Below, in pieces: positions 1-6,091 of a stretch of 15,819 nt of DNA. The position numbers and the translations under genes were made by a program. This DNA is from Chloroflexota bacterium (lineage in GTDB: Bacteria > Chloroflexota > UBA4733): positions 1 to 15,819 of the forward strand of contig JANWJO010000067.1 of the NCBI GenBank assembly GCA_025449435.1. Direction: 5' to 3'. The number at the start of each line of letters is the position of its first letter. Position 1 is the stretch's first letter. Under the pieces are notes generated by a model, which worked only from the letters and a program-made list of their open reading frames with translations, did not search any database and was not told where the DNA came from.

Positions 1-479
1 GGCAGCACGTCGGGTCGCATCAGCGAGAACATCAAGAACATATGCGCGGTCCAGCGGCCAATGCCACGCACGGCAATCAATTGGCCGATCACCTCCTCGT
101 CGCTCAGGCCGTGCAACTGATCGAGCGCTAAGCGGCCGTCCAGCACGTGCGCCGCCAGGTCGTGCAAGCTAGCCACTTTGGCGCGAGATAGCCCTGCCGC
201 GCGCAGCGTGTCGAAGGGCTGCGCGGCGAGTCCATCCGGCTGCACCACGCCGCCCTCGAACAGCGCTTCCACCCGCCTCATGATGGCGGCCGCGCCAGCG
301 CCGGACAGTTGTTGCGACACGATGGAACTCACCAGGGTGCGGAACAGCCGGTCATCGACGTCCCAGGTGAGCGGGCCAAAGCGCTGGTGAATGTCCGCGA
401 GCAGCGGATCGGCTGTGGTGACGTGAGCCAGGCCGCGCTGGAGCGTCGCTGTGTGCTGTGTAGTCGTGACTCTGGCCAT
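1..479 (-). CDS. AlkA-type DNA-3-methyladenine glycosylase (partial, C-terminus beyond window)
   Basis: Base-excision repair glycosylase of the helix-hairpin-helix superfamily, expected to remove alkylated purines such as 3-methyladenine. About 159 residues are visible. The N-terminal part contains LVSSIVSQQLSGAGAAAIM (about residues 49-67), the typical IVxQQxS helix of AlkA/Mag proteins. Near the edge lies the hairpin IAVRGIGRWTAHMFLMFSL, followed by RPDVLP. In the family the catalytic Asp follows within a few residues (V-x-D-L-G), so it falls just outside the window and cannot be confirmed. The ATG at 479-477 is the first possible start: an in-frame TAG lies seven codons upstream. An AGGGG sits 13 bases before it, a weak ribosome site. 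The gene follows the small membrane gene by 18 bases on the same strand, so the two are probably cotranscribed. The family call is firm, the exact substrate range is not. Confidence 0.88.
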   Translation of the reverse strand, partial: MARVTTTQHTATLQRGLAHVTTADPLLADIHQRFGPLTWDVDDRLFRTLVSSIVSQQLSGAGAAAIMRRVEALFEGGVVQPDGLAAQPFDTLRAAGLSRAKVASLHDLAAHVLDGRLALDQLHGLSDEEVIGQLIAVRGIGRWTAHMFLMFSLMRPDVL

Positions 480-497
480 GCCGCTCGTCGTTCCCCT

Positions 498-722
498 CTA
501 CCCAGTTGCTGCGCGCCGCCGCTGCCACCAGCGCTGCAGGGCTACCACGCTCCACACCGCCTCAACCACGCCAAATGGCCAGGTGCCCGACAGCCAGCCA
601 TACGCCGACGATGCCGCGCAGGCGCCTGCGAACACCAGGATCAGCCATACCGAGCGCGCCTCCAGCCAGTAGCTCACCATCATAACGGTGACCGCTAGTG
701 CGCCAAAAGCCGTGAGGACCAT
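498..722 (-). CDS. small membrane protein of unknown function
   Basis: A 74-residue protein. Two hydrophobic segments (about residues 2-20 and 24-44) are followed by an amphipathic Trp-rich stretch, WPFGVVEAVWSVVALQRWW (48-66), and a basic tail WQRRR. I know similar short WPFGxxE-type hypothetical proteins from several bacterial phyla but no function for them. The ATG at 722-720 has GGGAG eight bases upstream, a reasonable ribosome site. The gene ends 18 bases before the alkA-like gene, and 133 bases holding two hairpins separate it from the ada-like gene upstream. It may therefore start its own transcript with alkA or be read through from the sigma operon. Its link to DNA repair is by position only. 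Confidence 0.72.
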   Translation of the reverse strand: MVLTAFGALAVTVMMVSYWLEARSVWLILVFAGACAASSAYGWLSGTWPFGVVEAVWSVVALQRWWQRRRAATG

Positions 723-756
723 GCCGCGAACTCCCTACATAGATTGGCCCCCTGCC

Positions 757-776
757 GTCCCCCCCGTGGGGGGGAC
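757..776. repeat. perfect GC hairpin, GTC7/G7AC, part of a dispersed repeat fragment
   Basis: GTCCCCCCC and GGGGGGGAC pair perfectly across a GT loop. The flanking bases (about 749-786, from CCCCTGCCGTCC to GACATTGCGCCGG) resemble 2460-2500 (CCCCCTGCCCTCC to GACGTTGCGCTGG), so this looks like a fragment of the family also seen at 2336-2640 and 5839-6106. It lies between the ada-like and membrane-protein genes. There is no U tract, so I do not call it an intrinsic terminator. Confidence 0.6.
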
Positions 777-814
777 ATTGCGCCGGAAAGGCCGCGCTTA
801 CCTTCCGTCCGCTC

Positions 815-834
815 GGTTCCCCTCTTGGGGAACC
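815..834. repeat. second hairpin downstream of the ada-like gene
   Basis: GGTTCCCC, loop TCTT, GGGGAACC: a perfect eight-base-pair stem, 22 bases beyond the ada-like stop codon. Read on the minus strand it is followed by CGAGCGG rather than U residues, so any terminator role for the ada-like gene would be atypical. On the plus strand it is followed by TTTAAGG. It could instead protect the 3' end of the sigma-ada message. No gene lies in 723-855. Confidence 0.5.
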
Positions 835-855
835 TTTAAGGAGGGGTCCGTCTCC

Positions 856-1707
856 CTATGGCCGGCACACCAGGCACGGGCGATAGCCGGCGGCGGCGGC
901 GGCGCGTTGGTCGCGGAAGGCCACGCGGTGCGCTGGCGTGACCCGCCGCGCATGGTGGCAGGTCGGCACACAGTAGATCTTGGTGCTATCGCTGCCCACG
1001 ATGCGTCCAGCATCCGGTCCCACCCGGCCGGCCGCATCGATGTCTACTCCTTCGGCGGTGAGCATCGCCCGCTTGGCGTCGGTGCCATAACCATACTGGC
1101 CCACGGTGCCATCGCTGCGGATCACGCGGTGGCAGGGGATCAAGAAGGGGATCGGGTTGTGCCCCAAGGCGGTGCCCACAGCCCGCACGGCTTGCGGATG
1201 GCCGATCTCCTTGGCCACCCAGGCGTAGCTGCGCACCTGGCCGCTGGGGATCTCGGTAGTCTTGGTCAGCACTGCCTGCTCGAACGGCGTGAGACCCGCC
1301 AGTTGGAACTGCAAGGTGTTCGCTGGCTTTTCGTGCTGCCAGAGGCGCAAGGCGCGTTCTACCCTGGCTGGTAGCTCCTGAGCCCGATGAATCGGCCGGC
1401 GATAGCGCGCTCGATACTGCGCCTCAAAGGCCGCATCGGAAGCTGCGGGAACCACAGCCAGCACGCGCTCGCCCCGGAAGGCGACGTAGGCCCGGCCGAT
1501 AGGGGTGAGCATCTGGGTGTAGGCGTCAGCCAGACCGATCTGGCTCAGCACGCCAGGCAGCAGCGTGGCGGGGGCTGGTTCCATGCCCAGCATGCGCAGT
1601 TCGCGCTTGAGGCGGCGCGCCTCGGCAGCCGCGGCGACGGTGGCCTGAGGATCAGTTGACACGAGTTGGAGTCCTTTCTCTGCGAAGCGTACGTGCTGTG
1701 GCGTCAT
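856..1707 (-). CDS. Ada-like bifunctional protein: O6-methylguanine methyltransferase with C-terminal Ada zinc (methylphosphotriester) domain
   Basis: Suicide repair protein of 283 residues. Residues 1-66 are an extension without recognised domain. Residues 68-130 match the N-terminal methyltransferase domain (TPIGRAYVAFRGERVLAVV). Residues 136-222 are the O6-alkylguanine transferase core with the acceptor motif PCHRVI, Cys192. Residues 231-283 match the Ada zinc domain, with Cys246, Cys250, Cys278 and Cys281; the 4/28/3 spacing is close to E. coli Ada (38, 42, 69, 72), and Cys246 corresponds to the phosphotriester acceptor Cys38. In E. coli this domain is N-terminal and followed by an AraC-type helix-turn-helix; here it is C-terminal and no such DNA-binding domain is present. 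The ATG overlaps the sigma stop as ATGA, with AAAGG eight bases upstream, implying translational coupling. Both domain calls are strong; a regulatory role is inferred. Confidence 0.93.
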   Translation of the reverse strand: MTPQHVRFAEKGLQLVSTDPQATVAAAAEARRLKRELRMLGMEPAPATLLPGVLSQIGLADAYTQMLTPIGRAYVAFRGERVLAVVPAASDAAFEAQYRARYRRPIHRAQELPARVERALRLWQHEKPANTLQFQLAGLTPFEQAVLTKTTEIPSGQVRSYAWVAKEIGHPQAVRAVGTALGHNPIPFLIPCHRVIRSDGTVGQYGYGTDAKRAMLTAEGVDIDAAGRVGPDAGRIVGSDSTKIYCVPTCHHARRVTPAHRVAFRDQRAAAAAGYRPCLVCRP

Positions 1708-2273
1708 GCACTTTGCCTTTCTGCTATGGCCAGCGCTTGGCGGAGCAACGCGACACCGCGATGGACGTTGGCTTTGATGGTGCCGGTGGGCTGGCCGGTA
1801 ATGGCGGCGATTTCGGCGTAGGGCAGCCCATGTACATGGCGCAGCACCACTCCCACGCGGTAGCGCAGCGGCAGCGTGCCTACCAGGCTGGCCAGTTCCC
1901 GCGCGCTGCTAGCGGCCATGGCTTGCTGCTCGGGCTGGCTCGCAGGGTCACTCGCTAGCGTGTCGGCGTCGAGGTCTAGCAGGGGGCGCACCGGCACACT
2001 GCGCCTGCGAGCGTGGTTACGCGCCAGGTTTAAGGTGATGGTGAACAGCCAGGGCCGCAGCGCCAGCGTGGCGCGTTGCTCTGGCGTGTAGCGCTGGAGG
2101 GCGTGATAAGCCCGCACGAAGGCATCTTGTACCACCTCTTCGGCGTCGCCAGCGCTGGTGGTGAAGCGCCGGGCAACGGCATACAAGCGGTCTTGATACG
2201 TCGTGACCAGCTCTTCAACGTGCGCATCGACGCTGCAGGCCAGTTTGCTGGGCAGGTCGGTGAGGCTATTCAT
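1704..2273 (-). CDS. ECF-family RNA polymerase sigma factor
   Basis: A 189-residue extracytoplasmic-function sigma factor directing RNA polymerase to a small set of promoters. Region 2 spans about residues 22-92 (YQDRLYAVARRF, DAEEVVQDAFVRAYHAL, RPWLFTITLNLARNHARRR). An Asp/Ala/Gln-rich linker follows, and region 4 covers about 127-182 (LPLRYRVGVVLRHVHGLPY, then the helix-turn-helix IAAITGQPTGTIKANVHRG). Region 1.1 and region 3 are absent, as is normal for the class. The ATG at 2273-2271 has GGGAGGAG with five-base spacing. No anti-sigma gene follows; instead the ada-like gene overlaps its stop codon. The likely targets are therefore its own operon and perhaps the downstream repair genes, an inference from gene order. 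A minus-strand GCAACC at 2325-2320 with CGTGTT 14 bases on is only a weak promoter candidate. Confidence 0.93.
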   Translation of the reverse strand: MNSLTDLPSKLACSVDAHVEELVTTYQDRLYAVARRFTTSAGDAEEVVQDAFVRAYHALQRYTPEQRATLALRPWLFTITLNLARNHARRRSVPVRPLLDLDADTLASDPASQPEQQAMAASSARELASLVGTLPLRYRVGVVLRHVHGLPYAEIAAITGQPTGTIKANVHRGVALLRQALAIAERQSA

Positions 2274-2335
2274 CGTGCTCCTCCCGTTACATCATCATGA
2301 ACACGAGGGCGCAGGAAATGGTTGCAACGAGGATG

Positions 2336-2640
2336 GACCTCACCCCTCGTCGCCCACAGGGCACCCTCTCCGTCCGGAGAGGGGAGCTTCTACGATGGAG
2401 GTTCGCCACCCGTACTGCCAGCAGCCCGTCCCCTCGCCAGGGAGGATAAAACCACGACCCCCCTGCCCTCCTCCCCTGGCGGGGGGGACGTTGCGCTGGC
2501 AGTACGCGGCCGTCATCCAGCCAGGTGGTCATGCCTGGTCGAGGGATCGAGTTCACCTGCCATTGGCCCCTCCCCCCCTGCTAAGGGATGGGTGCTCGCC
2601 CAAAGGGCACCCGGGGCATGGGGTTGTGGTTGCGTCACCT
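2336..2640. repeat. dispersed GC-rich repeat block, copy A
   Basis: Non-coding block filling most of the 472-base gap between the divergent sigma and dehydrogenase genes. It starts GGACCTCACCCCTCG and contains a hairpin CCCTCTCC/GGAGAGGG (2364-2371 with 2376-2383, loop GTCC), then ACGATGGAGG and GCAGCCCGTCCCC. The same order of motifs occurs at 5847-5945, showing common origin. Later parts contain the 749-786-like unit (2460-2500), GCCCAAAGGGC (2598-2608) and GGTTGTGGTTGCG, matching GGTTGTAGTTACA at about 5955. No transposase or convincing reading frame is present. It begins only about 60 bases upstream of the sigma start codon, so the sigma promoter must lie beside or inside it. Confidence 0.7.
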
Positions 2641-2670
2641 GCGCGACAACGCTGAGCGCGGCAGCGCGGC

Positions 2671-2680
2671 AGTGTACACT
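2671..2680. promoter_or_regulatory. palindrome AGTGTACACT, candidate operator of the dehydrogenase gene
   Basis: Perfect ten-base palindrome 66 bases upstream of the dehydrogenase start. Its core GTGTACAC recurs at 2715-2722; the centres are 43 bases apart, about four helical turns, placing both sites on the same DNA face. Two such sites before one gene suggest a dimeric regulator. No regulator gene that would bind them is recognisable nearby. Confidence 0.45.
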
Positions 2681-2714
2681 CTTGCCCCACGCGCAAGGCA
2701 CATTGCCGTGACCG

Positions 2715-2729
2715 GTGTACACATGTACA
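2715..2729. promoter_or_regulatory. double TGTACA site, candidate operator overlapping promoter
   Basis: GTGTACAC followed at once by a second TGTACA (2724-2729). It overlaps a possible promoter: TTGCCG at 2703-2708, a 17-base spacer, and TACAGA at 2726-2731. A protein bound here would block RNA polymerase, so repression is the simplest reading. With that promoter the message would have a leader of only about ten bases, which is a weakness of the promoter call. Confidence 0.4.
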
Positions 2730-2745
2730 GAGAGGACCGTGCCCG

Positions 2746-3873
2746 ATGGCCACTGGACGTGCAGCGGTATTTCTGGAAGAGCAGCGCACCTTCGAGTTGC
2801 GCGATTTGCCGATTCCCGAAGTCGAACCCGGTGCGGCGCTGGTGCGCATCACCCTGGCCAACGTGTGCGGCTCCGACCTGCACTCCTGGCGCGGGGAAAT
2901 GAAGTCGCGCCAGCCCGCCTCGCCAGCCGGCGCGGTGATCGGCCACGAAGGCGCCGGCCACATCGCCAAGCTGGGCGCTGGCGTGACCGCCGACTCGTTG
3001 GGCCGGCCGCTCAAGGAGGGCGACAGGGTGGTGTTCGCCTATTTCTTCCCCTGCGGCCGCTGTTACGCCTGCCTCGACGACCACCCCAATATGTGCGTCA
3101 CTCGTTTCAACCGCTTTGGATTGCGCGCCGCCGATCTCCCGCCCTACTTCACCGGCACGTTTGCCGAATATTTCTACCTGCGCCCGGGTCACTCGGTGTT
3201 CCTCGTGCCCGACGACCTGCCCGACGATTGGGTGGCGCCGGTGAACTGTGCGCTGTCCCAAGTCATTTACGGTCTGCGCCAGTCGGGCTTCCAATACGGC
3301 GACACCGTGGTGCTACAAGGAGCGGGCGGTCTGGGCCTGTATGCCGCCGCCGTGGCGCGCGACATGGGCGCTTCCCGCGTCATCTCCATTGATCGCGTGC
3401 CCGCCCGCCTGCAACTCGCCACCGAGTTTGGCGCTGATGCCGTGGTAGACGCCTCCGAAATCACCAACCCGCAAGACCGCGTCGCGCGGGTGCAGGAGCT
3501 CACCAACGGCGCTGGCGCTCACGTGGTTATGGACCTCGTTGGTGTGCCAGCGGTGATCCCGGAAGGCGTCGACATGTTGCGGCAGGCGGGCACCTACGTC
3601 GAAATTGGCGGCATCTGGCCGACCACGGTCACGCTCGACCCCTCCCGCATCGTGTTTGGCAATAAGCGCATCTTGGGCATGTCGCACTACCACCCGCGCA
3701 TCTTGCCCGTCGCGCTGGATTTCTTGCAGCGCACACGTACGCGCTACCCTTTCGACAAGCTGCTGTCGCACCGCTTCCCGCTGGAGCAGATCAACGAAGC
3801 GTTCGCACAGTCCGAGTGGTCGCGCACCCAGGCCGACCCCACCAAAGTCATCCGCGCAGCCTTGGTGCCGTAG
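2746..3873 (+). CDS. zinc-dependent medium-chain alcohol dehydrogenase
   Basis: A 375-residue NAD(P)-dependent oxidoreductase of the medium-chain family. The GroES-like catalytic domain carries the active-site zinc ligands Cys41 (VCGSDLHSW), His67-Glu68 (GHEGAG) and probably Cys168 (VNCALSQ). The structural zinc lobe has Cys103, 106, 109 and 117. The Rossmann fold has GAGGLG at 192-197, and Asp216 (SIDRVP) at the end of the second strand points to NAD rather than NADP. Length and both zinc sites are normal. Substrate is unknown; the sequence style recalls the threonine/sorbitol-type and TM0436-like branches rather than classical ethanol dehydrogenases. The ATG has AGAGAGG about nine bases upstream. 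The gene stands alone, convergent with the dioxygenase operon, 16 bases between stops. Confidence 0.9.
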   Translation: MATGRAAVFLEEQRTFELRDLPIPEVEPGAALVRITLANVCGSDLHSWRGEMKSRQPASPAGAVIGHEGAGHIAKLGAGVTADSLGRPLKEGDRVVFAYFFPCGRCYACLDDHPNMCVTRFNRFGLRAADLPPYFTGTFAEYFYLRPGHSVFLVPDDLPDDWVAPVNCALSQVIYGLRQSGFQYGDTVVLQGAGGLGLYAAAVARDMGASRVISIDRVPARLQLATEFGADAVVDASEITNPQDRVARVQELTNGAGAHVVMDLVGVPAVIPEGVDMLRQAGTYVEIGGIWPTTVTLDPSRIVFGNKRILGMSHYHPRILPVALDFLQRTRTRYPFDKLLSHRFPLEQINEAFAQSEWSRTQADPTKVIRAALVP

Positions 3874-3889
3874 AGGAGACGAACCTCAC

Positions 3890-4366
3890 TCACCTTCGGC
3901 TAGCCAGTCCCGCCATCGGGGGGGAGACCGGACGCCCTTTGGGCGGGGGGCCGTAACCTCGGATCCCCCGCCAGCGCAAGGCCAGCGTGTAGCCCAGCAG
4001 CGCCACCGCCACCAGGCCAATCAGCGGCTGCAACGGCTGGAAGTAGGTGACTGCGCCGGTTGACCCTAGCGCCAGCAAGGCAATCTTGTTGCACACGGGG
4101 CAACCCACTGCCAGGAACGACAGGACCCCACCAGCGCTCAGCTTGCCCTCCTGCACCGCGCAGGCCGCCGGGTACGCATAGCTGGCGCAAATCAGCCCCA
4201 CCAGCCCAATGGTGACCGCCCAGATTAGGTAGTCGGTCGGGCGCGTGGGGATCATCCGCTGGAACAGCGGATTAGGGATAAGCACCGTCGGGATGCCGAT
4301 CACCAGCGCGGTGACGGCAGCGCCTGCTACACCATACAGGACAGCACGGGCAGTAAAAGCCGGCAT
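3890..4366 (-). CDS. four-helix membrane protein with CPVC motif, function unknown
   Basis: A 158-residue protein with four hydrophobic segments (about 8-30, 47-67, 79-100 and 106-130). The third begins FLAVGCPVCNKIALLALG, putting Cys89 and Cys92 in a CPVC motif at the membrane face; Cys60 and Cys69 could form a second pair. Such vicinal cysteines suggest thiol redox or metal handling, but no thioredoxin fold is present. I know related GCPxCNK membrane proteins only as uncharacterised. The ATG has a perfect AAGGAGG seven bases upstream. Third gene of the operon, 24 bases after the GNAT gene. The last 20 or so residues (GPPPKGRPVSPPMAGLASRR) are encoded by DNA of the dispersed repeat family, so the ancestral protein probably ended near residue 137. 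Confidence 0.8.
   Translation of the reverse strand: MPAFTARAVLYGVAGAAVTALVIGIPTVLIPNPLFQRMIPTRPTDYLIWAVTIGLVGLICASYAYPAACAVQEGKLSAGGVLSFLAVGCPVCNKIALLALGSTGAVTYFQPLQPLIGLVAVALLGYTLALRWRGIRGYGPPPKGRPVSPPMAGLASRR
3900..3957 (-). repeat. repeat-family fragment inside the 3' end of the CPVC membrane gene
   Basis: Read on the minus strand, this begins GGTTACGG, as does the copy at 5841-5848, and goes on through a C run to GCCCAAAGGGC (plus-strand 3934-3944), which is identical to 2598-2608. Both are followed by two bases and CCGG. Further on, a C run after GTCT resembles the GTC hairpin units. The fragment is read through in frame by the membrane gene. Confidence 0.5.
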
Positions 4367-4390
4367 GGCGTGTCCTCCTTGCCCTGGTGC

Positions 4391-4885
4391 TTAGGCCAGG
4401 CGCTTCTCCATAAACACGCTAATCGGGTTGGGGCCGTAGTGGCCGAAGGGCCCCCGCAATGTGTAGCGTAGCTTGGCATACAGCGCCTGAGCCGCGGCGT
4501 TCAAGGTGCCCGTTTCCAGTTGCAGCAGCGTGACACCAGCTTGCAAGGCGGCGTCTTCTAGGTGCACTACGAGGGCCCGGCCCAACCCCTGGCCCCGAAA
4601 GGCTTCGCTCACGAAGATGCGTTTCAGTTCGGCCTGGCCAACCTCACCCATCACCAAGGCGCCACAGCCTGCCGCCGCGCCGCGCACACGCGCCACATAA
4701 AACTGCACCTCTGGTGCGCACAGTGATGCCACATCCAGCAAGTGGCAGCTCTCCGGCGGGTACAAGGCGTGCATGAACGCATCCGACTCCTGGAGCAGCG
4801 CCACAACCTCGGCCTGGCGCGGGTCCTCCTGCCGGATGTGGAGTTCATTGGTAGCAGTAGGGCGCGCCTCTCCCCGCGCTAGCAC
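4391..4885 (-). CDS. GNAT-family N-acetyltransferase
   Basis: A 164-residue acetyl-CoA-dependent acetyltransferase. The acceptor-side N-terminal region includes ALYPPESCHLLD (40-51). Motif A is complete: strand ELKRIFV (86-92), then RGQGLG (97-102), the R/Q-x-x-G-x-G/A pyrophosphate loop. Motif B follows as LQLETGTLNAAAQALYAKL (121-139), and the protein ends FMEKRL as in many short GNATs. The YPPES segment recalls Bacillus YsnE-like proteins, a weak hint; the substrate is unknown. The start is GTG at 4885-4883, with AAGGA six bases upstream. It overlaps the end of the dioxygenase gene by seven bases, so translation is probably coupled. Confidence 0.87.
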   Translation of the reverse strand: MLARGEARPTATNELHIRQEDPRQAEVVALLQESDAFMHALYPPESCHLLDVASLCAPEVQFYVARVRGAAAGCGALVMGEVGQAELKRIFVSEAFRGQGLGRALVVHLEDAALQAGVTLLQLETGTLNAAAQALYAKLRYTLRGPFGHYGPNPISVFMEKRLA

Positions 4886-5811
4886 GTCACATCCTTCCCC
4901 TCGCTACCAAATACTTCCATGCGTGCCTCGCGGGTGGTGGCGACGGCGCTGGCTGCGCGGTAGTGGAACTGCAAGGCGCGGCGGCGCAGCTTGGTTTGGT
5001 TGGCCGGCGTACCGTGGTGGATCAACCCATCGAAGAACAGCAGGCCACCAGGTGCGAGCGGCACCACCACGTCGCGGTCGCGCTGCACCTCGGTATCGCA
5101 GATCTGCCAGTCGCGCCGCTGGAAGTGGATCACCGGTCCCTCGCGGTGCGAGCCAGGGATCACGTGCATGCAGCCGTTTTCCGGCGTGGCGGCATCGAGC
5201 GCAATCCACACGCCCACGATCGGCGTGGTAATGGGGAAGTTGAAGAACGCCTTGTCCTGGTGCCAGGGCTTCTCGCGGCCGCCCCCTGGTGGCTTGAGCA
5301 TCGCCATGTCCTGGGAGCGTGCCACGCCGTCGCCCAGCATGCCGCGCAAGATGGTGCGCAACTGCCCGTCTTCGGCGATGGCTTCCAGGCGTGGATCCAC
5401 GCTGCCGAAGTTGAACAGCTTGCGCACGTAGTCCTGCTTTTGTTCGCGCGGAAGTTCGGCCAGCCGCTGGCGGGCGTACGCCTCGAACTGCACGCCCGTG
5501 AAATCGGGGTACTTGCCGTCGATCAGGTCCAGCAGCGCATCGAGGGCGGCGTCCACTTGTGCCTGGCTGAAGGCGTGATGTACCACCAGGTAGCCAAACT
5601 GCTCGAAGAACGCCAACTGTTCGGGTCCAACCGCGCCGAACCCTTCGACGCCCTGTGCCAGCGTATCGAAGTGGTACAGGTCGGCCGGGTAGCCGTTGCC
5701 GCCGTATTCGTCGAAGTGCACAGCCTGTTCAGTGGTGGTGGCCATGGGTGGGTGCGCTCCCTTCGCTGCGTGCCGTGCTGCCGACTGTTCATCCGTCGTG
5801 AATTGTGCCAC
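4879..5811 (-). CDS. phytanoyl-CoA dioxygenase (PhyH) family protein
   Basis: A 310-residue Fe(II)/2-oxoglutarate-dependent oxygenase. The iron triad is visible: His184 and Asp186 in KPWHQDKAFF, and the distal His266 in GLIHHGTPAN. Arg276-278 before ALQFHY would hold the 2-oxoglutarate carboxylate. The VWIALDAATPENGCMHVIPGSH segment (201-222) is characteristic of PhyH proteins. The family hydroxylates diverse substrates, including CoA thioesters, osmolytes and natural products; the substrate cannot be told from sequence. I choose the GTG at 5811-5809 because AAGGAG lies eight bases upstream; an ATG at 5745-5743 (residue 23) is an alternative with a poorly spaced AGGGAG. First gene of a three-gene operon with GNAT and CPVC protein. 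Its start is only about 27 bases from repeat copy B. Confidence 0.9.
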   Translation of the reverse strand: MAQFTTDEQSAARHAAKGAHPPMATTTEQAVHFDEYGGNGYPADLYHFDTLAQGVEGFGAVGPEQLAFFEQFGYLVVHHAFSQAQVDAALDALLDLIDGKYPDFTGVQFEAYARQRLAELPREQKQDYVRKLFNFGSVDPRLEAIAEDGQLRTILRGMLGDGVARSQDMAMLKPPGGGREKPWHQDKAFFNFPITTPIVGVWIALDAATPENGCMHVIPGSHREGPVIHFQRRDWQICDTEVQRDRDVVVPLAPGGLLFFDGLIHHGTPANQTKLRRRALQFHYRAASAVATTREARMEVFGSEGKDVTC

Positions 5812-5861
5812 GCGGAGAACTCCTTGAACAGAGGGGGCGTGGTTACGGACCTCACCCCTCG

Positions 5862-5884
5862 CCCCTCCCCTAACGTGGGAGGGG
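5862..5884 (+). repeat. GC hairpin followed by a short T run, within repeat copy B
   Basis: CCCCTCCC pairs with GGGAGGGG across the loop CTAACGT, followed on the plus strand by AGTTTT. It looks like a weak plus-strand terminator, but no plus-strand gene lies upstream nearby (the dehydrogenase ends at 3873). It is better viewed as a structural part of the repeat. Confidence 0.45.
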
Positions 5885-6069
5885 AGTTTTCACGACGGAG
5901 GATCACCACCCTACGTCCGGCAGCCCGTCTCCCCTGCCAGGTGAGGACGACAGGGGGTTGTAGTTACAGACCTCACCCCCAGCGCCCAATGGGCGGTGGG
6001 ATCGACCTTCCCCGGCGGACGGTAGTCGCTCCTGCCACGAAAACCGCCAGCATTCCTCCAGAGCAAGCT

Positions 6070-6091
6070 CCCCTCCCCGGACGGGGAGGGG
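6070..6091. repeat. GC hairpin at the right end of repeat copy B
   Basis: CCCCTCCCC, loop GGAC, GGGGAGGGG: a perfect nine-base-pair stem overlapping the right terminal inverted repeat. It is the counterpart of the hairpin at 2364-2383 in copy A. Confidence 0.6.

Noticed and set aside
688..1374. 228-codon plus-strand open frame over the ada-like gene
   Set aside because: Antisense to a gene with intact catalytic motifs; no recognisable product.
2300..2325. ECF-type promoter GCAACC / CGTGTT before the sigma gene
   Set aside because: The 14-base spacing is shorter than the 16-17 usual for ECF promoters and the motif is not found before the other repair genes. Kept only as a remark.
2336..2640. 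CRISPR array or tRNA in the GC-rich intergenic repeats
   Set aside because: Units are neither regularly spaced nor separated by unique spacers of equal length, and no cloverleaf or cas gene is present.
2635..3294. 219-codon minus-strand open frame opposite the dehydrogenase gene
   Set aside because: Complement of a gene with complete zinc and Rossmann motifs; no independent support.
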